Of a DNA stretch of 64,000 nucleotides, positions 38,363 to 48,700 are shown piece by piece. The DNA lies in assembly GCA_963779325.1 (NCBI GenBank), contig CAVZXS010000011.1, positions 186,001 through 250,000 on the forward strand, in the 5' to 3' direction. The notes beneath the pieces are model-generated. The model had not been told where the DNA came from and made no database searches. It was given only the letters and a program-made list of their open reading frames with translations. Both the position numbers and the translations under genes were made by a program. The stretch is from CAVZXS01 sp963779325. GTDB lineage: Bacteria; Bacteroidota; Bacteroidia; Chitinophagales; Chitinophagaceae. Within the stretch, counting starts at the first letter, position 1. The number at the start of each line of letters is the position of its first letter.

Positions 38363-39370
38363 TTAATTTGTTTTAAAGCTGTCTGTTTTATAATCGTAAA
38401 GCGGCGCACTTTTTTTTGCTTTCAATTTCGGGAATTTTTTAAAAAACAACTTGATGAAATCTTCATTATAAAGAAAGGTTGTGTTCCAAAGATTTTTATT
38501 TGGTCTTAACACAACCAAAGTTCCTGAATTCGGTATCACTTTCATATATATTAGATATATATATTGTCGTACTTGTTTATTGTAATAGTTTTTATTGCCA
38601 TGTTCTCCATTTATATCACCCGAATAACCTTGTCCAAAAACTCCTGCAGGTAGTGCTAAATTTTTGTCAAGTAATTTTTCGAAGAAATCGGTTATCGTAA
38701 GATTAGTGAAAATATTTTTTACCCTTTTAACATATTCAGGGTTTTTATCCATCCATTGCTTGGCAAGATTGTCGTCCTGATAATCTTTACTTCCTAATGC
38801 ACGCATAAACATTCTAAAATATAAACCTTCGGTACTATTTGGATTATTTATGGCTGCTTTATACCATGAGGGATCCTTTAAGACCATATTTATGATCCGC
38901 CCCGTATCTCGCTACTCTGTTTTGATATGCCGTTCCCATCATTACGAGGTCTATATCAGTAAATCCTTCACCGAAAGCAAGTTCACCCATAGAAATCGCC
39001 GATATTTTCCTATTCACTTCAAGAGGGTCTTTATCTCCACCGCCACTTCCCACCTGCATCGTTGCAATCTGCCCGTTAATATTATTAGACGCCTGAATTG
39101 TATTATTTATAAAAAAGGCGGTCTTTGTTATACTCAGTGCTATACTTATTTTAGATAAAGCAGGGCCGGCTTTTGAAAGTGCATATAACGCATTATCAAA
39201 AAATATAGCCAACGCAGAAGTACCGGGGCAGTGTATACCGCCAATAAAGCCGCCGGTAGGATCGGTAAAGTTTATCGGGTCTCCGCCTATCCCAATGTAT
39301 GGGCTTGCAAATTCTTGGTAAGGGATCTTGCTGCACCCATCTTCCTATCTGCGCATCATATTACCCAACT
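38363..39370 (-). pseudogene. Orphan RHS core-end plus tip, cassette B
   Basis: RHS homology starts only at DAQIGRWVQQDP near 39360, directly after the SUKH gene. One extra T near 39323 and one more indel near 38880 break the frame, so three pieces remain. The middle piece reads MAIFFDNALYALSKAGPALS, as in cassette F. The tip begins around ISAISMGELAFGEGFTDIDL and continues YQNRVARYGADHKYGLKDPS, with a long C-terminal part ending YDYKTDSFKTN. The first stretch recalls the E...GE...NRV pattern of SleB-type peptidoglycan hydrolases. This is a weak, by-eye resemblance. Confidence 0.65.
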
Positions 39371-39380
39371 AATTATACAT

Positions 39381-39890
39381 TTACTCAAAATCTTGTTTCA
39401 ACTCATTAATAAAATCATTGAAACTTTTTGCCACAAAATATAAGTTGGAATAATCATTATCCCCTGAGGCATTATAATCTACCTCATTTTCATGATCCCA
39501 AAAATAAATACTTCCTTCATCTTCATTATCGCATGAAATACAAATCAAATTGCCTCCCGGATCGTGAGCAAATGGTAGTATATGAATCGGAAGCCGTTTC
39601 TCTTCTATTTTATAGATTTGAATATATTTTTTCAAATTATCATATTCCCCATCATATATTGCCAAAAACCAATCAATACACGATTCTGCCCATTTTCCAT
39701 TTTCATTGAATCTGAAAACATTCGGTAAACATTGTCCGCCATTATACTGGAGTAAATGCTCTTTATACTCGTTATGAAATTTTAAGTTCACGTATTTTTC
39801 TATCTCCTTAATTTGAGTAAGATTTAACTTTGATTCTGTTTGCGAAAATGTTACCATAAAAATTACAATTAGTATTTTTAATATTACCAT
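39381..39890 (-). CDS. SUKH-family (SMI1/KNR4) immunity protein of the full-length RHS toxin
   Basis: A 169-residue SMI1/KNR4 domain protein: LTQIKEIEKYVNLKFHNEYK, EHLLQYNGGQCLPNVFRFN and LPIHILPFAHDPGGNLICIS, followed by YFWDHENEVDY. SUKH proteins are the classic immunity partners of HNH and other nuclease toxins. It overlaps the RHS stop by seven bases. The ATG at 39890 gives a hydrophobic N-terminus; the internal ATG at 39857 (MVTFSQTESKLNL) would give the normal cytoplasmic form and is likely the better start. Confidence 0.85.
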   Translation of the reverse strand: MVILKILIVIFMVTFSQTESKLNLTQIKEIEKYVNLKFHNEYKEHLLQYNGGQCLPNVFRFNENGKWAESCIDWFLAIYDGEYDNLKKYIQIYKIEEKRLPIHILPFAHDPGGNLICISCDNEDEGSIYFWDHENEVDYNASGDNDYSNLYFVAKSFNDFINELKQDFE

Positions 39891-42800
39891 AATGAAAAAC
39901 CTCCCGTATGTCCTGTTTGTGAATGAACCCCAGTTTCAACAAGTTGCATTCTTCCAGGAGTTCGATGATGATGCCATGTAAAACCTTTAGGAGTTGAACC
40001 ATAACCTGCAGCCATATTTGCGGCAGCAAAATCTGCAACTCGATTACCTGTAGGCTTAATCATTATGTCATTTACTCCGCCTTTATAGAGACTTCCTGAG
40101 AAATCAGGAAATCCTGCGTTATCAAATGGAATGCCAGTTTTAGGATGGACTTTCCCTGCCAAATGACCATTTCTTACCCCTTTTAAGCCTATTGAGCTTC
40201 CAAAGGTTGCTGACTGAACAGCAGCATTCCCTTTACTTGGATTAATTACCACTCTTGGTTTTATCTTAGGAGGACTGCCGGATTTGGATTTACCCGCCAC
40301 CATCTTTATCGGCGCTACAACTAACCCGACACTCAATGTATATTCAGTCCAGTAAGCCGTTTTTTCTCTTTGAGACATCTTACTTACCGCCTCCATCTCT
40401 TGATTTGCCTGCTCAATAGAAATAATACCAAATACTTCTAGTGTAGCGTTTGTTCTGCCAATTTCTCTTGCCCTTTGATCGAATTCCTCTTTAACTCCAT
40501 TAATTGACACCGGTTCCAATAGCTTAATTAAATTCGTACCAAAATTGACAACGCCGTCAACAATACCCCCGCAGCATCCCCCGTCGCTTTCTATTTGCTG
40601 CCCACCTCCTCCTCCCGCACCTTGGCTACCTGCTTGTGCAGTATTAATACCTGTATTAATAGCACTCGATACTTTGGCAGCCCAACCCGCTAATTTAGTT
40701 ACATTACTTAAACCACTTAAAATTGAAATACCCTGTGTTATCGGTTTTGCTTTTGAAGCCGTCACTACTACCGCCTCTAATGTTTTAAACGGGTCAATCA
40801 CTACACCGCCGCTCGGGTCGGTGTTATTAACAGGATCGGCACCCATACCAACATACGGCGATGCAAACTGCTGAAAAGGATCTTGCTGCACCCATCTGCC
40901 TATCTGCGCATCATAATTTCTAAGAGCAAAATCATTCCAGCCTATGTCTTCATCCAATTCACTATAGGCTCCTTGATATAAATAATTATTCTGTAGCCGC
41001 CCCTCGTATATATCACCGAGTTTTTTACTGCTAAGTGTAGCTATCTTTAACCCGTAGGCATAGTAATGATTTTCTTCTGCTATATTTCCTTGCGTTATTC
41101 CTACCTGTAAGTTATCCCAATATACATAATCATTGCTTTGATTGCTCAGGTATATATACACATAACCATTCTTGGGTGCTTTGTAGTTAGTAGGGTTTAG
41201 TACAAGGTTACCGCCGTTGCCGCTTACCGTGGCTGCCACCTGCTGCTGTACCACGCCGCCGTCGGCTGCGGGTATCATGTTAAATCGTTCGTCAAAAAAT
41301 ATGGCTGTTAAAAATGCCTGCGGTGCATTGCCTGCCGGTGCGCTGCCATTGGGTTGTACCGCATTTATAAATCCACCCGCACCGCTTAGCTGTGTACTTA
41401 TACTTCCCGTATTACCTTTTACTAATGCTCCGGTACCGCCGCTGCCGGTTATTGCCTGTATCAAACTTGTAAGTACGGTATTTACCATTGTACTGCTGTT
41501 GCCGCCTGCCGTACCCTGGTGGTAATACTGCGCCGTGGCATTTATCATATCTCCCGCCATTACTTTCTGCAATGTATTCGGTCCTATGTTTTTGCCGGTT
41601 CCCGTTCTGCTTACTTTGGCCGTGCTGTTACCCGTCCAGCCCGGTGGTTTATCAAATCTTGTTGCGGCTACTTCATTGCTTGCTCCCGTTTGCCCAAATA
41701 TACTTTCTTCCAATACACTTCTGTTGGTTTCCATCGTAGCGGTATTACTTGCACTGTGTATTTCTTCGGTCAGTATCATTCGTACATTTTGTAAATAATC
41801 CATTACAAAATAATCGAACACGCCTGCCCCGCCACCCAAACCCCCGGCCCCTAAAGGGGAGTTGGGAAGTACTAAATTGCCGGCAACTATCAATGCATCT
41901 AAGCCATTCCCCTGCGATGTTGGTGTTATTACTCGTATGCGTCCTTCTTCAAAATTGATAGAGCTTACAGTGAAGGGTGTGATAACTGTTCCTGCAATGG
42001 TAGTAGTCTCTTCGTATATAAATTGATTGATGTAAGTTGTTATTTTTATTTTGTCTTCTGTTTCGGATGTAAATTTCCGTTGCAGTTTTTCGCCGTCGGC
42101 GCTGTACACAATTTTTATAGTTCCCTTACCCGCTATTCGTATTTCTTCGGGCTTATCTAAAAAATTATATTTTATACCATTCGCTCCTACTGTGTTGTTT
42201 AAATCTTTTGCATTCTTGTTCAGGTCGATAACTACATTACCATTGGCATCGTACACATAGTCAGGCGTTACACCATTGCTTCCGTCCTTGAAGTCTCCGA
42301 AGCCGCCGTTGGCTGTCGTGTTGGTCATATTATCCGTAACGCTTTGCAGCTTATTACTGAGTGAAGCGTAAGTGTAGGTAAGATTATCTACCGTTATGGG
42401 TGCGGCGGCTCCGGGCAGTACGCCTTTTTGCAACATATTCAGCAGGTTGCCGTTCAGGTCGTAAGTTATTTTTCCGCTTGTACCGTTTACTGAGAAATCC
42501 ATACCCCCTCCGCCCCCTAAAGGGGGAACTTTGGCCCACACACCACCGAATTTCTGATTAAAGTCGGCGCTAACTAACCTGCCGGCGTTATCGTATGTGT
42601 AATCATATTTACGTTGTTCGTCATCGCCTAGTGTATTCCATAGCTGGCCGGTTACCTGCCCCAGCAGGTTGGCGTTTGCAAATACATTATCGCGGTTATC
42701 AAAACCCAAATACATACCGAAGAAATGCCCCCACTTATTATAGCTGCCGGGCGTTTTCAGCGCATAGTCTTTATTAATACCGGTTAGTTGGTTGTGTATA

Positions 42801-45061
42801 TTGTAGCTGTAGTTTAATGATTCAAGACCCCCTCCTGCTCCCCCTGAAGGGGGAGGGTAGGAAGGGTCTAAGTATTTGGTCTTTATTCTTCCTGCGTCAT
42901 CATAATCATAAGATGATATAGTTTTGAATGCGTTGGCGCCCCATTGTTTTTGAATGGACGTGGCCCTGCCTAATTTATCAAAAATATATTTGGTGAGTGT
43001 TTTAAAATTTTCGTATCCGCCGCCTGCCGCTGTATGGTCATTACAACTGCTGAGCATGCGTCCGTCAAAATGATATTGCAGCGTAGTAATATCAGTACCG
43101 CTTTTTATATTGTCTTCCTGTGTTTGTATAAGCGAGCCGCGTTCATCATAATAATGCGTAGCCGATAAAAAAAGCGTAGTACCCAATACCCTTGTCATAC
43201 TGCCCGTGGGCATACTCGTGGTGCGGTTGGTTTTGGCAATGGCTTGTACATTGGGGTCGCCGGTATTATAAGCGGTTGTATTGGTAAAGCTGTTATCAAA
43301 ACTTTTTACCTGCGCAAAACTATAGTCATCGTAAAACGCATATTTTAATACGGTACATACGGCGGTATTATTGAGATCGGCGGATGAAACGGGATTTCGT
43401 AAAACGGTAGTCGTAACATTTACCGGCGCCGAACCGGCGGCGGCATCTATCTCTGCTGTAAATTCATCGCCGGGCAGGCTTTCAAATTCGCCGCCTGCAT
43501 CGGCCACCAAGTACACGGTATTGGTAGCTTTATAACTTGTTATACCGGCCTGCCGTTGATTCACCGTCAATATGGCTATTGGTTGTGCCGGGTTGGTAAT
43601 GGTAACGGTACTGCTTACAGCCGCATTATTAATATCGGTTTGTAATTGAGCAACTGTTTTAGCGGTATTGTACAAGGTAGTAATGACCGGCCGGTCCAAT
43701 TCATCATAAATATTGGCCGTCCATTGCGGAACCCCTCCTTGGGAGGCTTGGTTACCGTCCTGCATAAATACTACACGATCTCTTACATCATACAGCATCT
43801 GTAATGGCTGTGCACCCGGCGCTTTTTTCCATATCGTTCTTCCTTTATCATCATAGTTATACTGAAAGCATTGTTCATTTAATATCAACAGCCCGTTGGC
43901 GCCGGCAAAGGACCAACTGTTGGCGGCCAAATATTTTACACCTTCGGGTTGTATTTGATAGCGCAGCAAACCAAAATCATCATATACATTATAAGTACAT
44001 ATCCAGCCTGTGTATTCATTGGCCGGTACATCATCTAATTGTACTTTTTTCAATATAAGCTGACCGTTTTTATTGGTGTATTCAATTACCTGTTTTTGAT
44101 TTTCATCTTTGTATGTCATCTTGTACAATGTGCCGGCCGGGTATACACCTTTGTACACGGGCGGGTTGCCCTGTATATAATCTACGGTAAACGATTGTAC
44201 ATTATCCGCAAAAGTATTTATATCATACACGGCAGAGTTACCGTTGCCTGCGGCCCAGGCAGTGCCGGGTTGTTTTACATTTGTTACCCTGTTCAGCGGG
44301 CTGTTATCGAATGTAATAGTAGAGAAAGCGGAAGTCGGTTCATTATAGTTAGTGGCGTAGTATTGTTGTTGGTCGGGAACCGGTGTGGTTTTATATTTTC
44401 CCGATTGCGTAGTGGTGGTATAAGGTAAGTAGCGTTTCGATTCACGACCGTAAGGATCGTATTGTGAAAACTGTACCATATCGCCCCATACACCATTGGC
44501 TACAGCAGGCGTGGCTGTCTCACGACTTATTCTTTCTGTTCCCCTTCCCAATCCATCGAGGTAAGTGGTGGTTTGTAATTTTTGCCCGATGGGCAATTGA
44601 TCTACCGCCGTCCAGGTGGTAATATTGGTAGTAATTACATTATGCTCACGTATATAGTTAAGGTCTTCCCAATTGACGGAGACAACGGTTATTTTAATAA
44701 CGTTGGAATAAATAAACTGCGAGAGGTTGTTGGTTGTTTTTCTGCGATAGTAAACGGTTTGTGAAAGCGGCGCTGAAAAAGTATAACTTGTTTGCGTAGC
44801 CCCGGCAATGGGAGTAAAACCGGTAACGGGCATAGTACTTTGTTCCCACTGGTAGGTAAGCCCTGTATTGGGAATACCCGCGGCAAACAATTCTACCAAT
44901 TGATCCGGCACCTGGTTGTACGAAAAATTATAGTTGCCGGTAATGGTACCCGCTTTATGGCCGGGGTTCCATGTTGGTGTTTGGCCGGCAGCCATACTGA
45001 TAATACCCACCAGGCTCAGTACTGTAAGGCATCCTTTGCGAATAATTTTTTTATATATCAT
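39884..45061 (-). CDS. Full-length RHS/YD-repeat toxin with WHH-type HNH nuclease tip
   Basis: A 1725-residue exported protein with signal peptide (VLSLVGIISMAAG). Ig-like strands and a DUF6443-like region (SVNWEDLNYIREHNVITTN; TTYLDGLGRGTERISRE) precede many YD-type repeats (YDDAGRIKTKYLD, YDLNGNLLNM, YDANGNVVIDLN). The core closes with NYDAQIGRWVQQDPFQQFAS and DPSGG. The C-terminal tip GFTWHHHRTPGRMQLVETGV with HSQTGHTGG is a WHH/HNH nuclease. The final SUKH gene matches. The repeats are expected to form the RHS shell that encloses the toxin; how it leaves the cell is unknown, since no T6SS genes are in the window. Four palindrome-derived insertions lie inside the frame. Confidence 0.92.
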   Translation of the reverse strand: MIYKKIIRKGCLTVLSLVGIISMAAGQTPTWNPGHKAGTITGNYNFSYNQVPDQLVELFAAGIPNTGLTYQWEQSTMPVTGFTPIAGATQTSYTFSAPLSQTVYYRRKTTNNLSQFIYSNVIKITVVSVNWEDLNYIREHNVITTNITTWTAVDQLPIGQKLQTTTYLDGLGRGTERISRETATPAVANGVWGDMVQFSQYDPYGRESKRYLPYTTTTQSGKYKTTPVPDQQQYYATNYNEPTSAFSTITFDNSPLNRVTNVKQPGTAWAAGNGNSAVYDINTFADNVQSFTVDYIQGNPPVYKGVYPAGTLYKMTYKDENQKQVIEYTNKNGQLILKKVQLDDVPANEYTGWICTYNVYDDFGLLRYQIQPEGVKYLAANSWSFAGANGLLILNEQCFQYNYDDKGRTIWKKAPGAQPLQMLYDVRDRVVFMQDGNQASQGGVPQWTANIYDELDRPVITTLYNTAKTVAQLQTDINNAAVSSTVTITNPAQPIAILTVNQRQAGITSYKATNTVYLVADAGGEFESLPGDEFTAEIDAAAGSAPVNVTTTVLRNPVSSADLNNTAVCTVLKYAFYDDYSFAQVKSFDNSFTNTTAYNTGDPNVQAIAKTNRTTSMPTGSMTRVLGTTLFLSATHYYDERGSLIQTQEDNIKSGTDITTLQYHFDGRMLSSCNDHTAAGGGYENFKTLTKYIFDKLGRATSIQKQWGANAFKTISSYDYDDAGRIKTKYLDPSYPPPSGGAGGGLESLNYSYNIHNQLTGINKDYALKTPGSYNKWGHFFGMYLGFDNRDNVFANANLLGQVTGQLWNTLGDDEQRKYDYTYDNAGRLVSADFNQKFGGVWAKVPPLGGGGGMDFSVNGTSGKITYDLNGNLLNMLQKGVLPGAAAPITVDNLTYTYASLSNKLQSVTDNMTNTTANGGFGDFKDGSNGVTPDYVYDANGNVVIDLNKNAKDLNNTVGANGIKYNFLDKPEEIRIAGKGTIKIVYSADGEKLQRKFTSETEDKIKITTYINQFIYEETTTIAGTVITPFTVSSINFEEGRIRVITPTSQGNGLDALIVAGNLVLPNSPLGAGGLGGGAGVFDYFVMDYLQNVRMILTEEIHSASNTATMETNRSVLEESIFGQTGASNEVAATRFDKPPGWTGNSTAKVSRTGTGKNIGPNTLQKVMAGDMINATAQYYHQGTAGGNSSTMVNTVLTSLIQAITGSGGTGALVKGNTGSISTQLSGAGGFINAVQPNGSAPAGNAPQAFLTAIFFDERFNMIPAADGGVVQQQVAATVSGNGGNLVLNPTNYKAPKNGYVYIYLSNQSNDYVYWDNLQVGITQGNIAEENHYYAYGLKIATLSSKKLGDIYEGRLQNNYLYQGAYSELDEDIGWNDFALRNYDAQIGRWVQQDPFQQFASPYVGMGADPVNNTDPSGGVVIDPFKTLEAVVVTASKAKPITQGISILSGLSNVTKLAGWAAKVSSAINTGINTAQAGSQGAGGGGGQQIESDGGCCGGIVDGVVNFGTNLIKLLEPVSINGVKEEFDQRAREIGRTNATLEVFGIISIEQANQEMEAVSKMSQREKTAYWTEYTLSVGLVVAPIKMVAGKSKSGSPPKIKPRVVINPSKGNAAVQSATFGSSIGLKGVRNGHLAGKVHPKTGIPFDNAGFPDFSGSLYKGGVNDIMIKPTGNRVADFAAANMAAGYGSTPKGFTWHHHRTPGRMQLVETGVHSQTGHTGGFSLW
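41835..41866. repeat. In-frame palindromic insertion (family ii) in the RHS gene
   Basis: Contains GGCCCCTAAAGGGGAG. On the coding strand it supplies the Gly/Pro-rich segment LPNSPLGAGGLGGGAGVFDY between normal YD-repeat strands. Confidence 0.65.
42503..42528. repeat. In-frame palindromic insertion (family ii) in the RHS gene
   Basis: Contains CCGCCCCCTAAAGGGGGAAC. The encoded segment is KVPPLGGGGGM between two YD repeats. Confidence 0.65.
42828..42858. repeat. In-frame palindromic insertion (family ii variant) in the RHS gene
   Basis: Contains GCTCCCCCTGAAGGGGGAGG. It encodes YPPPSGGAGGGLESLNYSYN, a Gly-rich loop inside the repeat region. Confidence 0.65.
43731..43752. repeat. In-frame palindromic insertion (family ii variant) in the RHS gene
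   Basis: Contains ACCCCTCCTTGGGAGGCTTG. It encodes QASQGGVPQW and keeps the frame. The palindrome is shorter and weaker than the other three. Confidence 0.45.
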
Positions 45062-45313
45062 TCTAAAGAAATTTTATTTTAAGGCCTCACCCCTGCCCTC
45101 TCCTGAGGAGAGGGGGAGGCGGCCGGTCGATTATAATTTATTGTTCAATAAATTCAGCGAATCATTTTTAAAACAATTTTTTTATTCATACTTATACTAT
45201 CAATCAAAACTATTACTCACTCACAACAATTCTCAAATCAACACACATCTTCGCATAGCGAGGTTTGTGTGTTGGCCTTCCTTCCCCCTTGGGGGGAAGG
45301 TTAGGATGGGGCT
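45062..45313. other. Spacer with two palindromes between the RHS gene and the small exported gene
   Basis: Palindrome one (45085-45123) contains CCCTCTCCTGAGGAGAGGG. Palindrome two (45276-45303) contains TTCCCCCTTGGGGGGAAGG and lies just after the 45314 stop on the minus strand, where it may act as a terminator or attenuator. No gene is supported. Confidence 0.6.
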
Positions 45314-45748
45314 TTATAGTTTGTAATACACTTTCAACGGAATAATAATCGGGTTGCCCGGCGGCAGGCTGCCCGAAACAAAACTCAGTTGACATTTACC
45401 GCTGGTTTCAATTTTCATACGATATACACTGTTCAGCAGCTTAAAAGAAACCAGTCGTGTTGTTTGCGGACGCAGGGAGCTTTCTTTTATTTTTCCTACG
45501 TATTGATCCACACTCCAGTTAATATTATTATTGTGCTGAACAATTAATTCCAATTGCGCACTATCTGTTTTATACGGGCTTACATACGAATTAAATAATT
45601 GCCAGCCATCCGATTTATTTACAGAAAAATTAACTGTGTCGGCTTTGTCCATAGCTGCGCTGTGATCTTGGGCAAAGGATTTATCAACTACCACCATCAG
45701 CATTATGGTAAAAAAAATTATTAACCCGGTTATTTTTTTATTTTTCAT
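45314..45748 (-). CDS. Small exported protein of the RHS locus
   Basis: A 144-residue protein with signal peptide (FFTIMLMVVVDKSFAQ). The mature part DGWQLFNSYVSPYKTDSAQL, QLELIVQHNNNINWSVDQYV and SFKLLNSVYRMKIETSGKCQ is beta-rich with no recognised family. It lies 11 bases after the large YD-repeat gene and 253 bases before the RHS toxin gene. A structural or chaperone-like role in the periplasm is possible but not shown. Confidence 0.6.
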   Translation of the reverse strand: MKNKKITGLIIFFTIMLMVVVDKSFAQDHSAAMDKADTVNFSVNKSDGWQLFNSYVSPYKTDSAQLELIVQHNNNINWSVDQYVGKIKESSLRPQTTRLVSFKLLNSVYRMKIETSGKCQLSFVSGSLPPGNPIIIPLKVYYKL

Positions 45749-45758
45749 TTTTATTCTT

Positions 45759-48700
45759 TTATAAGTTATAAGTAAAATTCGATATCCCTATTACGGTGCC
45801 CGGGCTAACTGCCGCGCCGGAGGATAACTGCCAATTCATTTGACCGTTAGGATAAATGGTGATCACCCAATCGCGACCGCTTGATGAATAGAAAATTGTT
45901 CGGGTAGCAGACGGACGGCAAGTACCATATATGGTAGCTGCAGTATAAGATGAACCTGCCTGCATGGCACCGGAAGAATAAAAAACGAAATACCCCGAGG
46001 CAGTAGTGCCATTATTACCGATACTTCCCGTAACAATGGTATAACCCGATGAGGCAATGTAAGAGCATTGCGGTGTCGGGCAAAGCGCATCATCCGGTCC
46101 CACATCCGACCATCTTGTCTGATTATATGTAGGGCTGTTGGGGTTCATATCCGTTTCAAAAACCAGCAAGTGCATTACCCCCGCTACATTCTGACATTGT
46201 CTTGGTGCGTTTTCCAACCAGGTCCAGTCCGGATCGTAGTCAATTACACAAACGGCATTGGCCGGGTCGTTCACATAGGAATCCGCATTGGCTTCCAAAT
46301 CATCAATCGCCATTGTATCGACATAGCCTTGCGAAATAACGGATGAATAACGACCTGCAGGTACCGTATAAGTTACCAATCCGCCTTTCATTCCGATGCC
46401 GCAGTTTTCGGTGGTATCGGTAACGGAAAGTGCTGCGTTATAATAAATAGTTTGACAGGCGCCGTTAGCATTGGCAAAAGTTTGCCCGTTGGCAAGTAAG
46501 TATTGCTCCGCTTTAGCATCAGCATCGGCTTGGCTGATGGAAGATGAAAATGTATTGGCCGGCACTCTAAAGGCTGTATCGCCACCCTGGCCGGTTGCGC
46601 AATTATTCTTTGTAAATATTTCTCTTATCAAGTGATTGTAATAAGTAACCGGGCAGCCGTTTTGTTTGGCTGCGGAAATATTGTTGTACTCATGCATTTT
46701 TACAATATTCTTTTTTTCATCTTTTACAAACTGCAAGCGGCCTAATTTATCATATTCGTAATACGTGATGCGGTTATTCTCATCGCATTCCGATGTTTTA
46801 CCAATCAGCGGATCATAGGTCATGGTACGCATCCTTGCCGTTTTAGGATACAAACGCAGTTCATCAATATTGCCGCTGCCGGCTACCGTTACAGAAGCAG
46901 CTCCCTGCGCTATGGCATATTCGTAATAAGTAAACCCGTTATACGATGGAGCCGATTTTATTAATGCAGCACCGCCCGAAACGGTAATACCGGCCGTAGT
47001 TGCCCAGAAAGAAAGCGTATAAGGTTTTGATGTATTGAGTGCTGATACAGAAAAACTTTTACCCGGTGATAAAATAAATGCATTGGAGCCGGTGATACCA
47101 CCGGTGGTAACAATGGATGGTGTGCCGGTTAATGTCCAGTTACCCAAGCCACTTGTTTCAAAACTTGTATAGGCTGATTTATCTGTAGTGGCATCTGCAT
47201 TAATAACCGAAGCGGCTATATACTTATCATTATAATCATAAATATTATTGATGGTGCGCCCGCCTTCATCTTTAACGCCTGTAAGGTTTCCCGTAGCATC
47301 ATAGGTAAAGGTTTGTAGGATTTTGTATTTAGTAGCATTTGCAATATCCCCCGGACCTCCATAAGGGGTCGTAGAAGATATGATTCCGGGCTGTTGAAAT
47401 CGCTGCTCAAGTATTCTCAAGGGTTTGATATCGCCGTTACCCATTTGTATAAATTCCGTTACGTTTTCACTTAAAACTTTATAGCCTGTCTCGCCAGATT
47501 TTACAACCATATTGATCGTAGTTACCGGTAAAGAGATTATATTATTTTGAGCCAATGTTTGTATCAGAATTCCATATTGCGAAAAATTGTAGTCGGCGGT
47601 ATATTTAAAGCTTTTATAATTAATATCACCATTACTTTGCTTTGTCCATATTGTCTTAGGTTCGTAATTATTTCCAAAATAGCTGTCGACATTATATTCA
47701 TAGCCGGTGACTTTTTCTGTAAACTGAGAAGGGTCATCTGTTTTATAAATTATTTCGTAACTACGCGTTAACTCCGTTCTGCCTGAATACATGCCGTAAA
47801 AATCAACTTTCATATCTCCGTTGGTTGATGTAACAAACCCGGGAGTATGGTTTGCCGGATCAGTCCATTTAGTGTTTCGCAAAGACCGGCTTGTTACCAC
47901 TTCGCAGTTGCAGGAAACAATACCGCTGGGCACGCCACTTATATTGTCACACGGGATAGTACGTGTTCCTGAATTAGGACTGCAAGGGCTAATAATATGT
48001 TTAGCATTAGCATAACTATATTCATTCGTATCTTTCTTTATCATATTTCCTGTTGCGTCATATACTATAGTACGTTTGGGCAAGCCATAAGCCCAAGTAG
48101 CAAAGCGTTGTTTAGCCGAATGAACAGGATTGTTTTGTACCCATATCGGGTAATCATCTTCACTTGTAAATTCCTGTATGGTTTTACCAATGGCGCCCTG
48201 GTTTTCCACTACCTCTACTCTTTTAAACTGTGCCGGCAGCGGTGCGGCGCTGTTTAAATCAAAATTATAATAAACGGTGGCTGTATAATCCCTGGCCTGG
48301 TCGCCAATACAGCTTACAAGCACCTGTGCCACGTCAATGACCACAGCAATAATTATTGCAGCGGGTGAGCCGCCGGAGAAGGCAGTTACCGCATCTTTAA
48401 TAGTACTGAGAATAGAAAGGACATTCAGGACAGCCGATACACTCTCCATTGTTTTTTGATAGGTTGTCAGATTGATGGCCTGCTGTTGGTTTAAAATACC
48501 CGGGTGCTCAAAATGCCAATAACATCTGCCGAAAATTCCATATCTAAGGGGATTCCAATGATAACTTTTATACTCCGGTTTGTACTGGTTATAGCTTATC
48601 ACTTTATTGTCCGGCATTTCCAACCCCCACATTGATGAAGTGCCGACTTGGTCCAGTATATAATTGTATTTGCTGATAATAGGATTATCGCAACCGTTGG

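Noticed and set aside
40545..44764. Many plus-strand ORFs opposite the RHS gene
   Set aside because: They are antisense shadows of a strongly coding 1725-codon frame, with low-complexity Pro/Ser/Cys-rich translations.
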